A DNA stretch of 64,000 nt, from assembly GCA_964017125.1 (NCBI GenBank), contig OZ024914.1, forward strand, positions 26,354,346 to 26,418,345, in the 5' to 3' direction. The position numbers were made by a program, and so were the translations under genes. Positions 34,187 to 46,339 of this stretch are shown piece by piece (position 1 is the first letter of the stretch; every line of letters starts with the position of its first letter). The DNA is from Flabesymbios commensalis (lineage: Eukaryota > Annelida > Polychaeta > Terebellida > Flabelligeridae). The notes beneath the pieces were generated by a model. That model had not been told where the DNA came from. It saw only the letters and a program-made list of their open reading frames with translations, and ran no database searches.

Positions 34187-34941
34187 CTAATTTTTCATCA
34201 GTAAAAAGCAAATGGGAAATGAAACAGGATTCAGTGTTGGCCGAAACAGAAAAGAGTTTTTTTTTTAAACGGAAAATCACTGGCTCTACCATCATACTGC
34301 TGGAAAGTGCGCAAGGGGGTTTAACCCCTTAGCGTCAAGAAATCAAATATGAGACATTCCAATGTAAATTCTAGCCCTGGCTATTAATATTGATCAATGC
34401 ACATTTGTATAACTTTGACAAAATTGTGGTTCAAATTTGTGGGGGGAGGGGGGGGTAGACCCCTCTGCGGGGCTTGACACTAACATGACTAGCAGTTGCC
34501 AGATTTCCCGGGGCATGCTAATTTTGGTCGCCCATGTACCAGGCCTTCAGATTTGGACGCACACCATAACTAACGCAAGTATTAAGTCACGTGAGCGAAA
34601 TACAGCTCACCTCATGTGTTGTCAGATTTTTTTTAATTGTAAATATATAGTTTTCTTTTCAATTTTTCATCAACCAGTTAGCATTGCATTTAGTGAGTGT
34701 TCACTCGCCTCACCACTTTGAGGTGAGCATTTTTTCACTCGCCACCGATTTTCAAATTTGAAGGCCTGATGTACCAAAGTCTAGGAGCCCGCACAATGTT
34801 AGTTTAGCTCTTATTCCTAAGCCGGGCTACTGTACAGGTCTATGATGTAAATCTTGTTATCCCTCACCAAAAACAAGAGGCTAATCTAGCGAGTGGGCGA
34901 CTGGCCTGAAATAGAGATTTTCTCAGGGTGAGCGTATATAG

Positions 34942-35090
34942 CCACCCTTTCGAGCCTGAATTTAGCATTGTCATCTTCATCCACTACAAGCCGCGAATTG
35001 TTGCCGCAATTCCCCACTTGTATTGGATGAAGATGATTTGATGTGGTTTATAAATTAAATTGCCATGTATCGTGAGGATTTAAAGGGTTA
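34942..35090 (+). mobile_element. TTAA-type MITE, family PB2 (copy 1)
   Basis: CACCCTTTCGAGCCTGAATT, then TCATCTTCATCCACTACAAG and its inverse TTGGATGAAGATGATTTGAT, ending GGATTTAAAGGGTTA. Border TTAA sequences are eroded. Confidence 0.6.
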
Positions 35091-35109
35091 GGTTACTTTA
35101 TCAGCGATT

Positions 35110-37385
35110 TCAGACGTACACTAGCTTTCTTTCTAAAGACAGTTAGAACTGTGCTATATTTAGTCATAAATTTATATATATATATATAACTAGAAAATGC
35201 GTTCCCGAACTCTGAAGCCTGGCGTTAGTCTGTTTGAGTGCTATAGACATAAAATCGGCCTAATATTTTCTCAACATAATGTGTATTGGTCTTCCACATA
35301 GGCCAGAATCCTAAATGTCCAGGATATAATTAAGGAAAGAACCAAGGAGACAAGTTCAAATTTATATCTTCGACGTGTATTCCTTCCACCACCATGGCCC
35401 GTGCTGGCCAACATTCGTTCAATAATTGCCTAAAATGTACCTTGTAGAGAGGGTGTAGGCCTACATCATGTACCACCAAATTCCGGTTCAATGTTGGGTC
35501 AGCGTCGCAGCCCATTGCTGGTTCAATGCCGGTCAATCGTCTACGAGGCTGGCCCAACACTAATCCATCACTGAGTCTGCTATATACTTTGCGCAAAGAC
35601 GTGGCAATCACCCAATGCTGTTTTAATGTTGACCCACAGTATTCGACGCTGGCCCATTCCTTGAAACAGTATTGAGTGATCGTATGGTGTTTGCTGACTG
35701 CTGCATTATGCTGGTGACGCTTCCCATCCTGGAGCCAGAAACACCAGATTATACAATACATTGGCCCAATGCTGATGTAATGCTGGGCCACCATCTGCGA
35801 CGCTGGGCCAACATAAATCTAACCAAACCCTTCCAAGCTTTTAACAACAAATATAATCCTGAATATTTTTTTTCTTCTGAACACTCGTTAAGGACAATTA
35901 CTTAACCTAAGGACCTGAAACATTATTGCACATGTTCATAAGGACAGGTGTACAGGAATTTGAACCGTTTCCCACACACAGCTCCCCTCTTTCCCCTGAA
36001 TAGGACACAAACTCAGGCAAAATAAACTTAATAGGATAGCCTACCGGCCGTAGGCAGGTCCTATTAAAAGTCACGATGTTTCGTAGTACCGTCTTGTTCA
36101 CCATGTTTACAAGTAGCACCAATGTTGACAATTTTGTTGTTTTTTGTAGTTTGGAAGGAAAATTAGTAAAATATGTCGGTTTTAGACGTAAGCATAGAAT
36201 GGTCATTTTGCTAACAATCATGCATTATATATACAGTATACCTCATTAAATATCTGTGGTGTGTGATGTAAAATCGAAATATTTTCTGTATAATGTGTAG
36301 AAAATAAGTAACGTTTCTATTTTTTAGTGTTTTTTCCATGGTGAAAAAATAATTAAAGTTTGGTTTTAGACGTACATTTTTGGGAGTCCCAGTTCAATAC
36401 TCAAATGTAGCAGTTATCGTATCACTCTGGATCTAGATTAAATTTTTTGTCCACCACATGTATGATAAACAGATAAAGCAATAAAAAAGTACTCTGGTGA
36501 TTTTTAGCTTTTCGGACGTACCTAATTTGATAGCGGTAATGGCACCCATAGAAAGAATAATAATAAGGCCACAGTTTTTTTATTAATTGGTTCTCAAGAC
36601 TTTTTATTCAATATTCAGAGAGTACTTTTTCGGAAAAAAATTAAAAATAACAAAAATTTCATTTGATTTTGTAATGATAACTTACACAAAAAAAGCTTTT
36701 TTTAGTTTTCACATATTTTATCTAAAAAAAATGCATAATTTACATTATTAATTCAATTTACAATGTATATAGATATAATAAATAGTGGGTCGGCGGTATA
36801 ATAAAATTTTAAAAAAAGTAAATTTAATTTTTTTTTATATTGATTTCCCATTTATCATGTTTATAAATGGTAAATTATTTCTTCTAATAGGAATAAATGT
36901 ATGACTCACTATAGTTTTGGATTCGGACGTACATCTCCACCATAATCATGATAATTAATGTATTTATAAATAAGCTTGATTTATTAATTCACTTGGATTA
37001 AAAATATAACAAAATGTTTATGTGTGCTAATGCTTGTAGTTTTTGGATTCGTACGTACATCTCTACCATAATCAAGATAATTGATGTATCTATTAGCTTG
37101 ATTAATAATTCACTTGGATTAAAAATATAAAAAAATGTTAATGTGTACTAGTATTGCAACTAAAACAACCTTGACTGTTTTTTACCCAGAAAGTAAAATA
37201 TTATTGAAATATAGATGTTCCTATTTCGGTTGTAAGGGTTCCTGTGGGAAACCTAAAATATACTGAAAATTAATCATGGGATATAGTTAATTTTATATAT
37301 TATTGAGTGAAGTTTTCTTCTCCCTTTTATTAATTTAGTAAAAAAACAAAATTTGGGTATATTTTTGGTTTCGGACATAGGCCTG
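35110..37385. repeat. AT-rich region with recurring TTCGGACGTAC motif
   Basis: Variants of TTCGGACGTAC occur at about 35113, 36184, 36366, 36512, 36918, 37047 and 37372. 36915-37045 and 37046-37160 are a direct duplication (GACGTACATCTCCACCATAA; ATTCACTTGGATTAAAAATA). This may be a worn-down tandem array. Confidence 0.5.
35478..35815. repeat. Cluster of three GTTGGGCCAG-type palindromes
   Basis: Members are at about 35478-35578 (AATGTTGGGTCAGCGTCGCA; CTACGAGGCTGGCCCAACAC), 35609-35692 (CACCCAATGCTGTTTTAATG; GAAACAGTATTGAGTGATCG) and 35760-35815 (TTGGCCCAATGCTGATGTAA; GCGACGCTGGGCCAACAT). All are partial or diverged. Confidence 0.6.
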
Positions 37386-39125
37386 CACAAGTATAATAAA
37401 TTTTTGCAAATTATTTTTCAATCAAAAATTTTTTTTCAAATTTAATATGTAATATAACAAAATATAACTATAGGCCTACTTGTTGAAAATTATGGTAAAA
37501 AATGAAAATTTGCTGCATAGTACTTGTATACGAATCTCAAAGTTAGAATTTTAATTTTAAAGTTTTGGGCACAAAATTTAGCATTTTTAATTTTTTATAA
37601 TTTTTTCAACAATTTTTCTGCTGTTTAATTTGACGTAGACATGGTAGAAGTTCAATGATGCATGCCGACTTGAAATTTGTAAAAATTACAAAAAGATTGT
37701 TGAGTTTAACTAGATTTGATCATAATTTACCTGTCATATGTGCACAGTGGCTATCAAAGTTGTGATTTAATGAATTTTATTTTTTTAGCTAAATTTTCAT
37801 TGTCGGTGCAATTGCCCCAGTGTATGTAAAAATAGTAGGCTATATATTAGAAGTGGCTATTCAGCATGTTCAGAGATCCAGATACCCACTGGGTATCTAG
37901 AACCCGTGGAATTATTGTGGCCGACTGGCCTCTCATTTTTTAAAAATCGATTACATTTAAAAAAATTATAAACTATTTTTCTTTCTAATTAATTGTCATG
38001 TAAAACTCTCGTAAATTATCACATGTTCAGGGGCTACTTTGAACAGAACTTCCATATTATAGACCAGGCTACTTTGAATAATAATCAACTTCAGTCGAGC
38101 AGCAAATTTTGATTGTGTATCAATGAACACATATACAAAATTAATTTAATGATATGAATATTTTGGCTGTTTATAAGAAAGTTTGTTGAGGATTGTATAG
38201 ACCCCCATTGGTTGCTGAGGTGGGCAACTTTTCGCCATGCAGTACTGACCAAATTGAACCCTGTCCTCTGATTATAGTTTCGTCCAGTATCATGGTCATA
38301 TTTGCACAGAACATCTTGTACCATATGAATGATTGAGAGAGTGGAATAAAGCTTTTGTGCTTAGTTTTCCTAACTTGAATCACTTCTGTCCTGAGAAGGT
38401 TATTTTATATCGTCGATCACAGGGGAAACAATCCTGATGTCCTCCAAAAGGATAGTTTTTTTTATGTTGAAGTATAAACTAGTGAACTATCATAGACAAA
38501 ACTAGTTGGACACCACTAAAAACCTAACAAATAAAGATTAGGGAAATGTAGTACTGTACTTTATTTTAAGATTATTTTTTGTCATCTTAATTTTACCCCC
38601 CCCTCAAAAAAAGGTAAAATCTTGAACAATCTCAATCAATCAAGAAATCTATCTTGCTCTTCAAAAAAATATTACAAGTATTATTATTATGTTGATGATA
38701 GCATTAATTGGACATACCGTAAATGCATCATCAAAAGTTTGACACCAAAGATTTATTGACATCAAATTCTGGATCATATATATTAAAAAACCTTTTTCTT
38801 TGTGATTCATATTGTTTTGTGTACAACTTAATATGCAAAACACAGGCACATGTATATACTAGACATGCTAGAATAGATGCATATCAGCCAATGTATATTG
38901 AATTGTATATAACACCGATTTGAACACTTTAAACATGCTAAATGGCAGGTGCCTATTATGTTTATGCCATCGTGAAAAAGCACCAGACATATCACAGTAT
39001 CATCATGATCATGCATATTGTTAATGTAATATTCTTCACTACTCATCAGCTAGCACGTTATGATAGGCCTCACTATAGCTTCAGGTGTAATATTGAATCC
39101 ACAAGTTTTACGTGAATATATAGCT

Positions 39126-39305
39126 TTAACCCTTTAAGCCCTCACGATGCATTAAAGCATCATTTCACATCCCTGAAAACAGACTTAATTTTTCACAGCT
39201 GAGGGTTTTAGAGGGCAAATTTCGTTGAAATTGTTCTACGAATACATAGTAATTTTCTTCAATTTTAAACCACGTCAATCGTAAATTCAGGCTTGAAAGG
39301 GTTAA
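39126..39305 (-). mobile_element. TTAA-flanked MITE, PB2 (copy 2, internally short)
   Basis: 180 bp with TTAA at both ends: TTAACCCTTTAAGCCCTCAC ... AATTCAGGCTTGAAAGGGTTAA. It contains the GATGCATTAAAGCATCATTT mini-palindrome found in copy 3 and is inverted relative to it. Confidence 0.7.
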
Positions 39306-39949
39306 TATAAGATGACTTATCTGCCTTATTAGAGGTTATTTTCTTTCCAAAACTATTTATTACAGAGGTATGGGCAATACTGTCAATCCTAGAAAAATAT
39401 TATTTTATATTTGGCGGTAATAAAGGGGTAGAATTCTAACTTGTTTTATATGATTTTATACTTAAAACGAATTGTAGTTCCAACAGTTGTCAATAGGTGG
39501 TACCACTGCATAATGTATTACACGCATTTGTATGTTGAAATTCGCAAGTCGAGCATCTTATTGTACCGGTCTTTGCTATTTGTAATCATCAGCACCACCT
39601 GGCGATTTAAGACGTCATCGAAACATCACACTTCAGATCAGTGCTAGAGCCTCTCCATTAATCAGGCAAATCCCCAATAAGGGAAGATTCAGCGCTCAAA
39701 ATTAGTTTTGAACACAATGTGACATATATTCGAGCACCTTTAACATGTTTAATATCGTTACACTAAAATTCCCTGTTCAAGACAGTTGAATCATTACTAT
39801 TACAAGTTTATTGGGTACATCGTACATCGGGTCTGTACTTTTTTGCAAGGCATACATTATCCACTTACGGTAAGCTGTCGCTTATAATTGGTGGTAATAG
39901 AGACAATTGTAATTAAAGAACGTGCCCCGGTATACTAAATGTATGTACC

Positions 39950-40431
39950 TTAACCCTTAAAGCGCTAAACTAAATAATTTAAATTTGTACCCACGACCCA
40001 CATGTTGCAACTTTAAGCGTTTGAAAATTACTTATTTGTTTAATTTGAGACCGAACAGTTGCAAATCTTGAAGTTTAATCACACATTTTGTTCCCAATAA
40101 CTGCAACTTAAACGGCAAAATAAAACAGATTAACCCTTTCAAGCCTGAATTTACATTGTCATCTTCATACACTACAAGCCGTGAATTGCTGTCGCATTTC
40201 TCGACTTGTAGCATGTGTAGTGGATGAAGATGATTTGATGTAGTTTAAAAATTAAAGAAAATTGCAATGTATTGGTAAGCCGGTTTCATGGAAATTTTCA
40301 TTCTAAAACCCTTAGTTGTAGGAAAATGAAGTCTGCTTTCAGGAAAGTAAAATGATGCTTTAATGCATCATTTTACTTAAATACTTAAAGGGTTAAAGAC
40401 GACTAGTCGCGCTTAGTGGTTTAAGGGTTAA
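39950..40431 (+). mobile_element. TTAA-flanked MITE, family PB3, interrupted by PB2
   Basis: It begins TTAACCCTTAAAGCGCTAAA and ends GTGGTTTAAGGGTTAA. The body includes TTGCAACTTTAAGCGTTTG and CAATAACTGCAACTTAAACG. It is split at AAAACAGA-TTAA by the complete PB2 copy 40130-40396. Joining the flanks gives ACAGATTAAAGACGACTAGT, matching the uninterrupted PB3 at 57.4 kb (ACAGATTAAAACGACTCCAG). Confidence 0.75.
40130..40396 (+). mobile_element. TTAA-flanked MITE, PB2 (copy 3, complete)
   Basis: 267 bp from TTAACCCTTTCAAGCCTGAA to ATACTTAAAGGGTTAA. An internal hairpin pairs ATCTTCATACACTACAAG with CTTGTAGCATGTGTAGTGGA, and another is GATGCTTTAATGCATCATTT. Inserted at a TTAA inside PB3, with that TTAA duplicated. 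Confidence 0.8.
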
Positions 40432-40713
40432 AATTCAAATGCAAAAATACACTGATGATATTCTCATCTAAATGTAGTAGGTACATAATGTACGTAGCGC
40501 CGGTATGTGTTTATAAATATTGGTCAGAATATTCTTGTATATATACATATATATATAATATTCTTATAGTTGCGGCTATAGTTTTATATATATGTAAACA
40601 CCATCTGTGTAAACAGTGTATGCTACAAACATGGTTGGACGGCAGGCCTAACACAAGGACTGCTGAGAACAACAAAACAGTATTAAGAGACAATCAAGCT
40701 ATCAGCCTGATAT

Positions 40714-40748
40714 GATCAAGGAGGTTATAGGGATATAACCTCCTTGAT
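40714..40748. repeat. Short perfect palindrome
   Basis: ATCAAGGAGGTTATA pairs with TATAACCTCCTTGAT around GGGA; 15-bp perfect arms. Confidence 0.6.
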
Positions 40749-41399
40749 ATGATGGAGCATTTGACACCTTCCAGCAGATGACACATGTGTGTAGGTGTGA
40801 TAGTGTTTGCATGCTCATAGGGATTTCTGATTACATTTTTTCTCACGTCGTGAAAGCATTTAACTCTTCCTTTACCGACCTCCCCCTGATAAAACTACCC
40901 CCATAAACATGATAAACCGACTTCTTTTTCAGGGGGGACCCCTGACGTAGCCCCTGGGCACAATACAGGTCATAACTTTGCGCACATCGCACAAATTAAG
41001 AATGCAAGAGAACATTGCGTCCATGTCACTGACCATTCTGGTTGGCGATTTTCAACCATGCATATAATGACATATCTCCATTGCAATTAATGTATGTACA
41101 CATGTGGAATTCGCATATGGGATATTGGTAAAGGAAAGTAGTTTTCGCATAAATGTGAAATCAGTAAAGGAAGAGTTAATGTAGATCTAGTATGACTATC
41201 ATTTTACACTACACAATCATAGCATGTGTATATTGTGCTATACATTTGATAATTATATATCACTATTATAACCAGTATGTAACTACCCCATTTGAAATAA
41301 ATTAATGCTCTAATTCAGTAAATGTTATTGTCCAATTGACTGCTTGTTATTCTGTTATTAGAACCATTTAACAAGTTTAAGACTGTTCTATCAAAGGCA

Positions 41400-41910
41400 C
41401 AGTTTTCCCCACCAGTGGCCCGGCGATGATCCGTCGTCGTATACATGGTATACAAGCCCCCGGTGCTGTGTGTTCTATCTGTTAGACTGTCACATAGATT
41501 ATAGTGTATGTTGAGGACTGGTTGCCCTGTGCTGTGCTACTAGTGTTTAAGAGGACCAGTATTTGTTTGTATGTGCATCCATCAGGCCAGCAGGCAGGCT
41601 CCAGTGGCTGCATTCTAGGAAGCAGCAGCCCACGTCCGCCCGGCATCTCTACTGACAGCCCCAACATTGATTTTGCTGGGCCAGACAGCAGCAAAATCAT
41701 TTGCCCGGTCTCGACCCATACTCAGCTGTAAATAAAAGCTTCTCCAAATTGATGAAGCAATGCACAATAGGTAGTCATACAGGGATTATTCGCAGTTTAG
41801 GTCTTGTCCTGATCCCGATGGCCAAGTACCGACCAGAGAGAGGGGTGTGGACAGGTGGTGTGACTTGGCGGGCTGATGACGGAGTGGTCACAGAGTGTAG
41901 GCGATGACCA
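41400..41910 (+). other. GC-richer island with coding-like text, unassigned
   Basis: Base composition rises above the AT-rich surroundings. One plus frame reads QQAGSSGCILGSSSPRPPG, ISTDSPNIDFAGPDSSKIIC, PVSTHTQL-stop; a second, overlapping the first at its 3' end, ends LVLIPMAKYRPERGVWTGG. No family recognised; could be an exon, a decayed repeat or a regulatory island. Confidence 0.2.
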
Positions 41911-42288
41911 CTTTAGCCGCTTCACTCCGCCTCATGTGCTGCGATGCTCACTTATTGAATTTTCTCATTTAGCAATTATGTCGTTTACTACCCGCGCTTT
42001 TTTACAATCCAAATATTCGATTTGCAAAAAACACTCTTCACTCATGAGCGTCTAGATCTCAGAGTGTATATCCATACATATGATATCGTGTGTTGCCACC
42101 AATAACCTGGCATTCTGGTATGGACATAATATATACCACCGTCCTAAAGACAGATAATCACAAACAGGAACGTGACATTCGCAGGTGTTACTTCCTATTG
42201 TTGTGATTATCCGCCTATAGTTATCATCAGGTTATCGATGTACCGGTATTGTCGTCCCTTATAAGTTGACTTTGCTGTTTGTGACACA

Positions 42289-42600
42289 GACGTATACCCT
42301 TCCTTATGACTTGGATCTATGTTGTCACTTGTGGACGTATTCGTGATTGGACGTTTGCGCCTATAGATATATCAGGGTTATTATATATTCTTGGTATGAC
42401 TGATCTATGACTATATATTGGTATTGGCCTGGCTGATCTATATATCACATACCCTTCCTTATGACTTGGATCTATGTTGTCACTTGTGGACGTATTCGTG
42501 TTTGGACGTTGGCGCCTATAGATATATCAGTATGACCAGATGACGGATCTATAACTATGTATTAGTATGGGCCTGACTGATCTATCAGTATGACTCATCG
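42289..42600 (+). repeat. Tandem duplication, period 155 bp
   Basis: CCCTTCCTTATGACTTGGAT occurs at 42297 and 42452, followed in both by TGTTGTCACTTGTGGACGTA and GCGCCTATAGATATATCAG. About two near-identical units: a recent local duplication. Confidence 0.8.
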
Positions 42601-42931
42601 CTCTGCTGTTTGTGACAATCTGTAGACCTATTGCGTATAGTATTGTTGTCCCCCTTAATCATGTTAAGTGTTTTTTTCTTTGTCACAATTTTTCCATTTG
42701 ATTTCTGAACAATTAAAGGCAGTTGTGTACCGTCCTGTTTAGATCCGATATATACAGAGTGAAATAGCCGGACTGCTTTGTGAAAATCGACTATAATCTG
42801 TTCGACTGAATAAAGCTTATACGATTAATATTGCCTAAATTCAATTTTGAAAATGAAAACTAAATGAATGGTAATCAATAATAAGCTATATGTCCACTAG
42901 ATTATGTGGTGCGAATGCTGACCATACGTTG

Positions 42932-43171
42932 GCTTTACCCTTTGCCTGCTGATCACGACAATAGGCGTTTTTAATCTGTTTTATAAGCCGATTAAACCAC
43001 TATTATTGGGAATAAAATGAGTGTTTAAACATCAAGATTTGCAAATGTTTGGTCTCAAATTAAACAAATGTGAGTATTTTTCAAGCACTTGCGGTTGTGG
43101 ATCGCGGTAGCGAGACACAACCTCAAGTGCTTAAAAATTTAAATAAATTAACTCAGTAGGATAAGGGTTAA
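42932..43171 (-). mobile_element. PB3 copy (inverted)
   Basis: It starts near TTTACCCTTTGCCTGCTGAT and ends GTAGGATAAGGGTTAA. The hairpin TTTTTCAAGCACTTGCGGTT / AACCTCAAGTGCTTAAAAA is intact. A GTTGGGCCGGCGCTGG fragment abuts its right TTAA. Confidence 0.65.
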
Positions 43172-43605
43172 TGTTGGGCCGGCGCTGGTCCAATTGTAAA
43201 GCAGCGTATATGGAGTGTGCTATGATAATGAAGTGTGTGTCGCAGTGTGCTTACGATCCAATAAAGACGGCGACGATGGCGTGACACATCTAGTCTGTGG
43301 CCCAGCATTCAGTGAACCATCCTTGAGTGAACGTTACGCCGCTGCTGATGTGAACCTAAGAGCATGCATGGGTGACATGTTTATGATTTCCGCTCTTGTT
43401 TGACCTGCTACATTCCTAGAAGTTCAGCGGCGTAATCATAGTACCAGAACAGCCCGTCTTCATTTAAAGTTAGATTTAATGCAGGGTATGTCGAGCATTA
43501 TTGGTGCCAATTCATATTGATGAACTTAACATGGATACAGCTATGGTACAAGCAAAATATCGTAGTGAGACCCATGTACATCCATACTTTTATACAGCAC
43601 TCCCA

Positions 43606-43970
43606 GCAAACAAACACGAGACATTCACCCATTGCTGCTGTAACCCTAAAATAGACAGCTGTATGATTGTGTGGAACGATGTCGGTCTACTGATATATTT
43701 TTGTAAGTCTATCGTGGTATATGGAGCTCAAAGGGCTTAGCAACATTTGGAACCTCGCATTAACAATTTAAAAAAGGTTAAGCATGTTTATGGACACTAC
43801 ATACCGTATGCCATGTATACGGGTATATCACGATAAAGCAGTCACAACTAGATGTTGATAGTTTTACTCAGTCTAGAATAATAACTTTATCATTCATACA
43901 GCGCTCATCAACTTCACTCCCCCTTCCGAAGCATGGCATGTTGCTGTAATGTTGGGCCAGTGTCGCAACA
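43606..43970. repeat. Scattered GTTGGGCCAG-family fragments
   Basis: CCAGCAAACAAACACGAGAC plus ATTCACCCATTGCTG at about 43606-43640 is a left arm without its partner. TGTAATGTTGGGCCAGTGTC at about 43945 is an isolated core. Confidence 0.5.
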
Positions 43971-44494
43971 GATACGATACATTACTGCTCGAAACTGACA
44001 TCTGGTGAATGATGCGCAAATAACGACAATACAGACCTGCATTTGTAAGCACGCTATTCATTCATTATTTTATCCATTTATTTATTTTTTGATCATCTAT
44101 TTTCTCAAGCAACCTTGATTCAATTATATTTTTACTTAGCTAACATTAGTTACAGAATTGTTACAAAAGCCCGGATACGAAACGACTTTGCAAGCAACAT
44201 ATTTATAAATTACATCTAGTTTAAAGTAGAAGTAGTACTAGTAGGAGTACGTGTGGTTTGTGTATCATCTACACTTTATGTTGAAATTTGTGGAAATTAA
44301 GCGACAACACTATATCTGACAAATATGAATAAAGTAAAGAGCTGAGATCAGATGGAACAATAAATGCACCGATCGCTCTTCAGTTGTTGACATTTTCTTT
44401 ATCAATAATTGCACAGAATAACAGAAGTCGTGTAATTTTAGTACAGGTTCATGAAAAAATGATGCGGCGTCAGCATTGCAGAGAAACATGCATT

Positions 44495-44603
44495 CCCAGC
44501 AAACACGATACATTGACCCGATGCTGGGTGAATGTTGACCCGCCGTCTTCGACGTCGGCCCAACATTCACCCAGCCTTGGGTCAATGTATCGTGTTTTAT
44601 GGG
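44495..44603. repeat. Palindromic GTTGGGCCAG-family element (copy k, near perfect)
   Basis: CCCAGCAAACACGATACATT ... AATGTATCGTGTTTTATGGG. The inner arms GCTGGGTGAATGTTG and CAACATTCACCCAGC pair perfectly, although this GGGTGAAT segment differs from every other copy. Confidence 0.8.
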
Positions 44604-44740
44604 TTCGTCCTGTTTGAGTTGTGGATATAATGGATGACGAGGGTCAAGAATGAACAGTGGGTGCGGAAACCTGTGAGATGGAGTGTTTATGCAGGGTTAG
44701 CCAGTTCTATGGCTCACCTTTCAGCGATGGATGTGTACAA

Positions 44741-44800
44741 GGCGTTGGTTCAAAGTCGGACGGACCTCTGCGACGTTCGCCCTACTTTGAACCAACGCTT
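44741..44800. repeat. Palindrome with variant arms (copy l)
   Basis: GGCGTTGGTTCAAAGT pairs with ACTTTGAACCAACGCTT around a GCGACGTTCGCC-like centre. It lacks the AGCAAACACGA outer arm; about 140 bp from copy k. Confidence 0.6.
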
Positions 44801-46339
44801 TCCCAACTCGTTTCAGGTACATAGCCCCGTGAGGCGGACTGATTATTGATATTTAACGTGTCGACCTGTGGAGACACCTTGCCTTTTCATACAACGCACC
44901 TAGAAAATGGTCACCAAGGGAGACTTTTATGACTCCTTGATACTTTCAGTGCACATATAATGCCCAATTAGGCCGGAGCTAACTGATACTAAGGTTTCCG
45001 GAATAAGGACTGCCTGATGATTTGGAAAGAGCATCTGTTTTTTCCTTATTTGAACAGTACCTAGATCATTTCCGCTATGTACAAATTATAATTAAGTTTA
45101 TTCTTTTCTCTGTTAAATACCCGTTTCTATACGCAAATAAACGTGTTACCCGACAAACACGTACCCATGGTATCGGCGCAACAAGTTTAGTTTTCACATG
45201 ATTATCATAATGTTATAATTATTTTTTTATTTGATATATGCCTAGACTTGAATTATGAGTAAAATAATTTTGCTTTTCTACCCAATATAACCGAAATACA
45301 TTAAAGAATAGATTTCAGAACTTTTGTTGAGTTTGTATTTAACTACATGGTCTATACTTACTGTATGTCAAGTGTTGATAACAGATAATGGTATGATTTT
45401 ACTCAGAATTCATATCTCTGTTAGATTAAATATTAATAGTACTTAGTAGTAGTAATAGAAGTTGTATTTGGATGACAAAACAAGGCAATAATTATTTAAG
45501 ACTTTGAATATACATCGTGTATAACACAGAAAGTTTATCAATATAAAATTTAAACTAGAAGGGAATTGTGACTTCAACATGTTCAAGTAACAATAATGTT
45601 TGGACTAGGTTTTTGGACTAGAGTTTTTTGTCTCCCATTTTGAATTTTGTTGGGTTATTTTTATTATGACAGATTGATTGGAATTTGTTGATATTTTTTT
45701 GGCAGTTATTTCAAATTGGATTTTTAGATTTCAGAATTCAAAATTCGGACTTCAGATTTTAAATTTCAGAAATCAGAAGACACTAAAATCCTGATTTAAC
45801 CCAGTTAAACTATCCCGATTTCTTAAAAAAGATATAGCAAACAACCATAATACCCCAGGATCATTTTGCTGAGGTTTGAAGTTGATTGGATAAAAACTTG
45901 GGGAGAAATAGCGCATCACATAGAAGAATATAATACAAAAACTAGCCAGATCCAAAGCAAACTCAATATTTTTGGACCACACGGTCCAAACATAATTTAC
46001 TCCTTTCCACTGGCCAGGCAATCAAAATGGTGGAGCTAGATAAATGTCGGTAGCTTTTAACAGTTAATAGAGGTTACCAGAAATTGTCTGGGGGGTCAGA
46101 TGAATACAAATTATGTGTTATTTTCCATGGCTTTTAGTTTCTCATACATGAGGCCTGATCTGAAAAATAGATAATCACAGGGTAAGATACATTATGATTT
46201 TAAAATTCAGAATTCTTTCAAGGAGGAGACAAAGCAAACTGTGTTATTTTGAAAAGCTGAATTACTTTTAGCTGTTGCACTATAGTCTATGACAAATACT
46301 GAAATAGGCAGCCATTCCAAACGGTGAAATTCGGTTAAG

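Noticed and set aside
35330-35794. 154-codon minus-strand frame
   Set aside because: Runs through three GTTGGGCCAG palindromes; translations such as HNAAV and GPALD come from the repeat.
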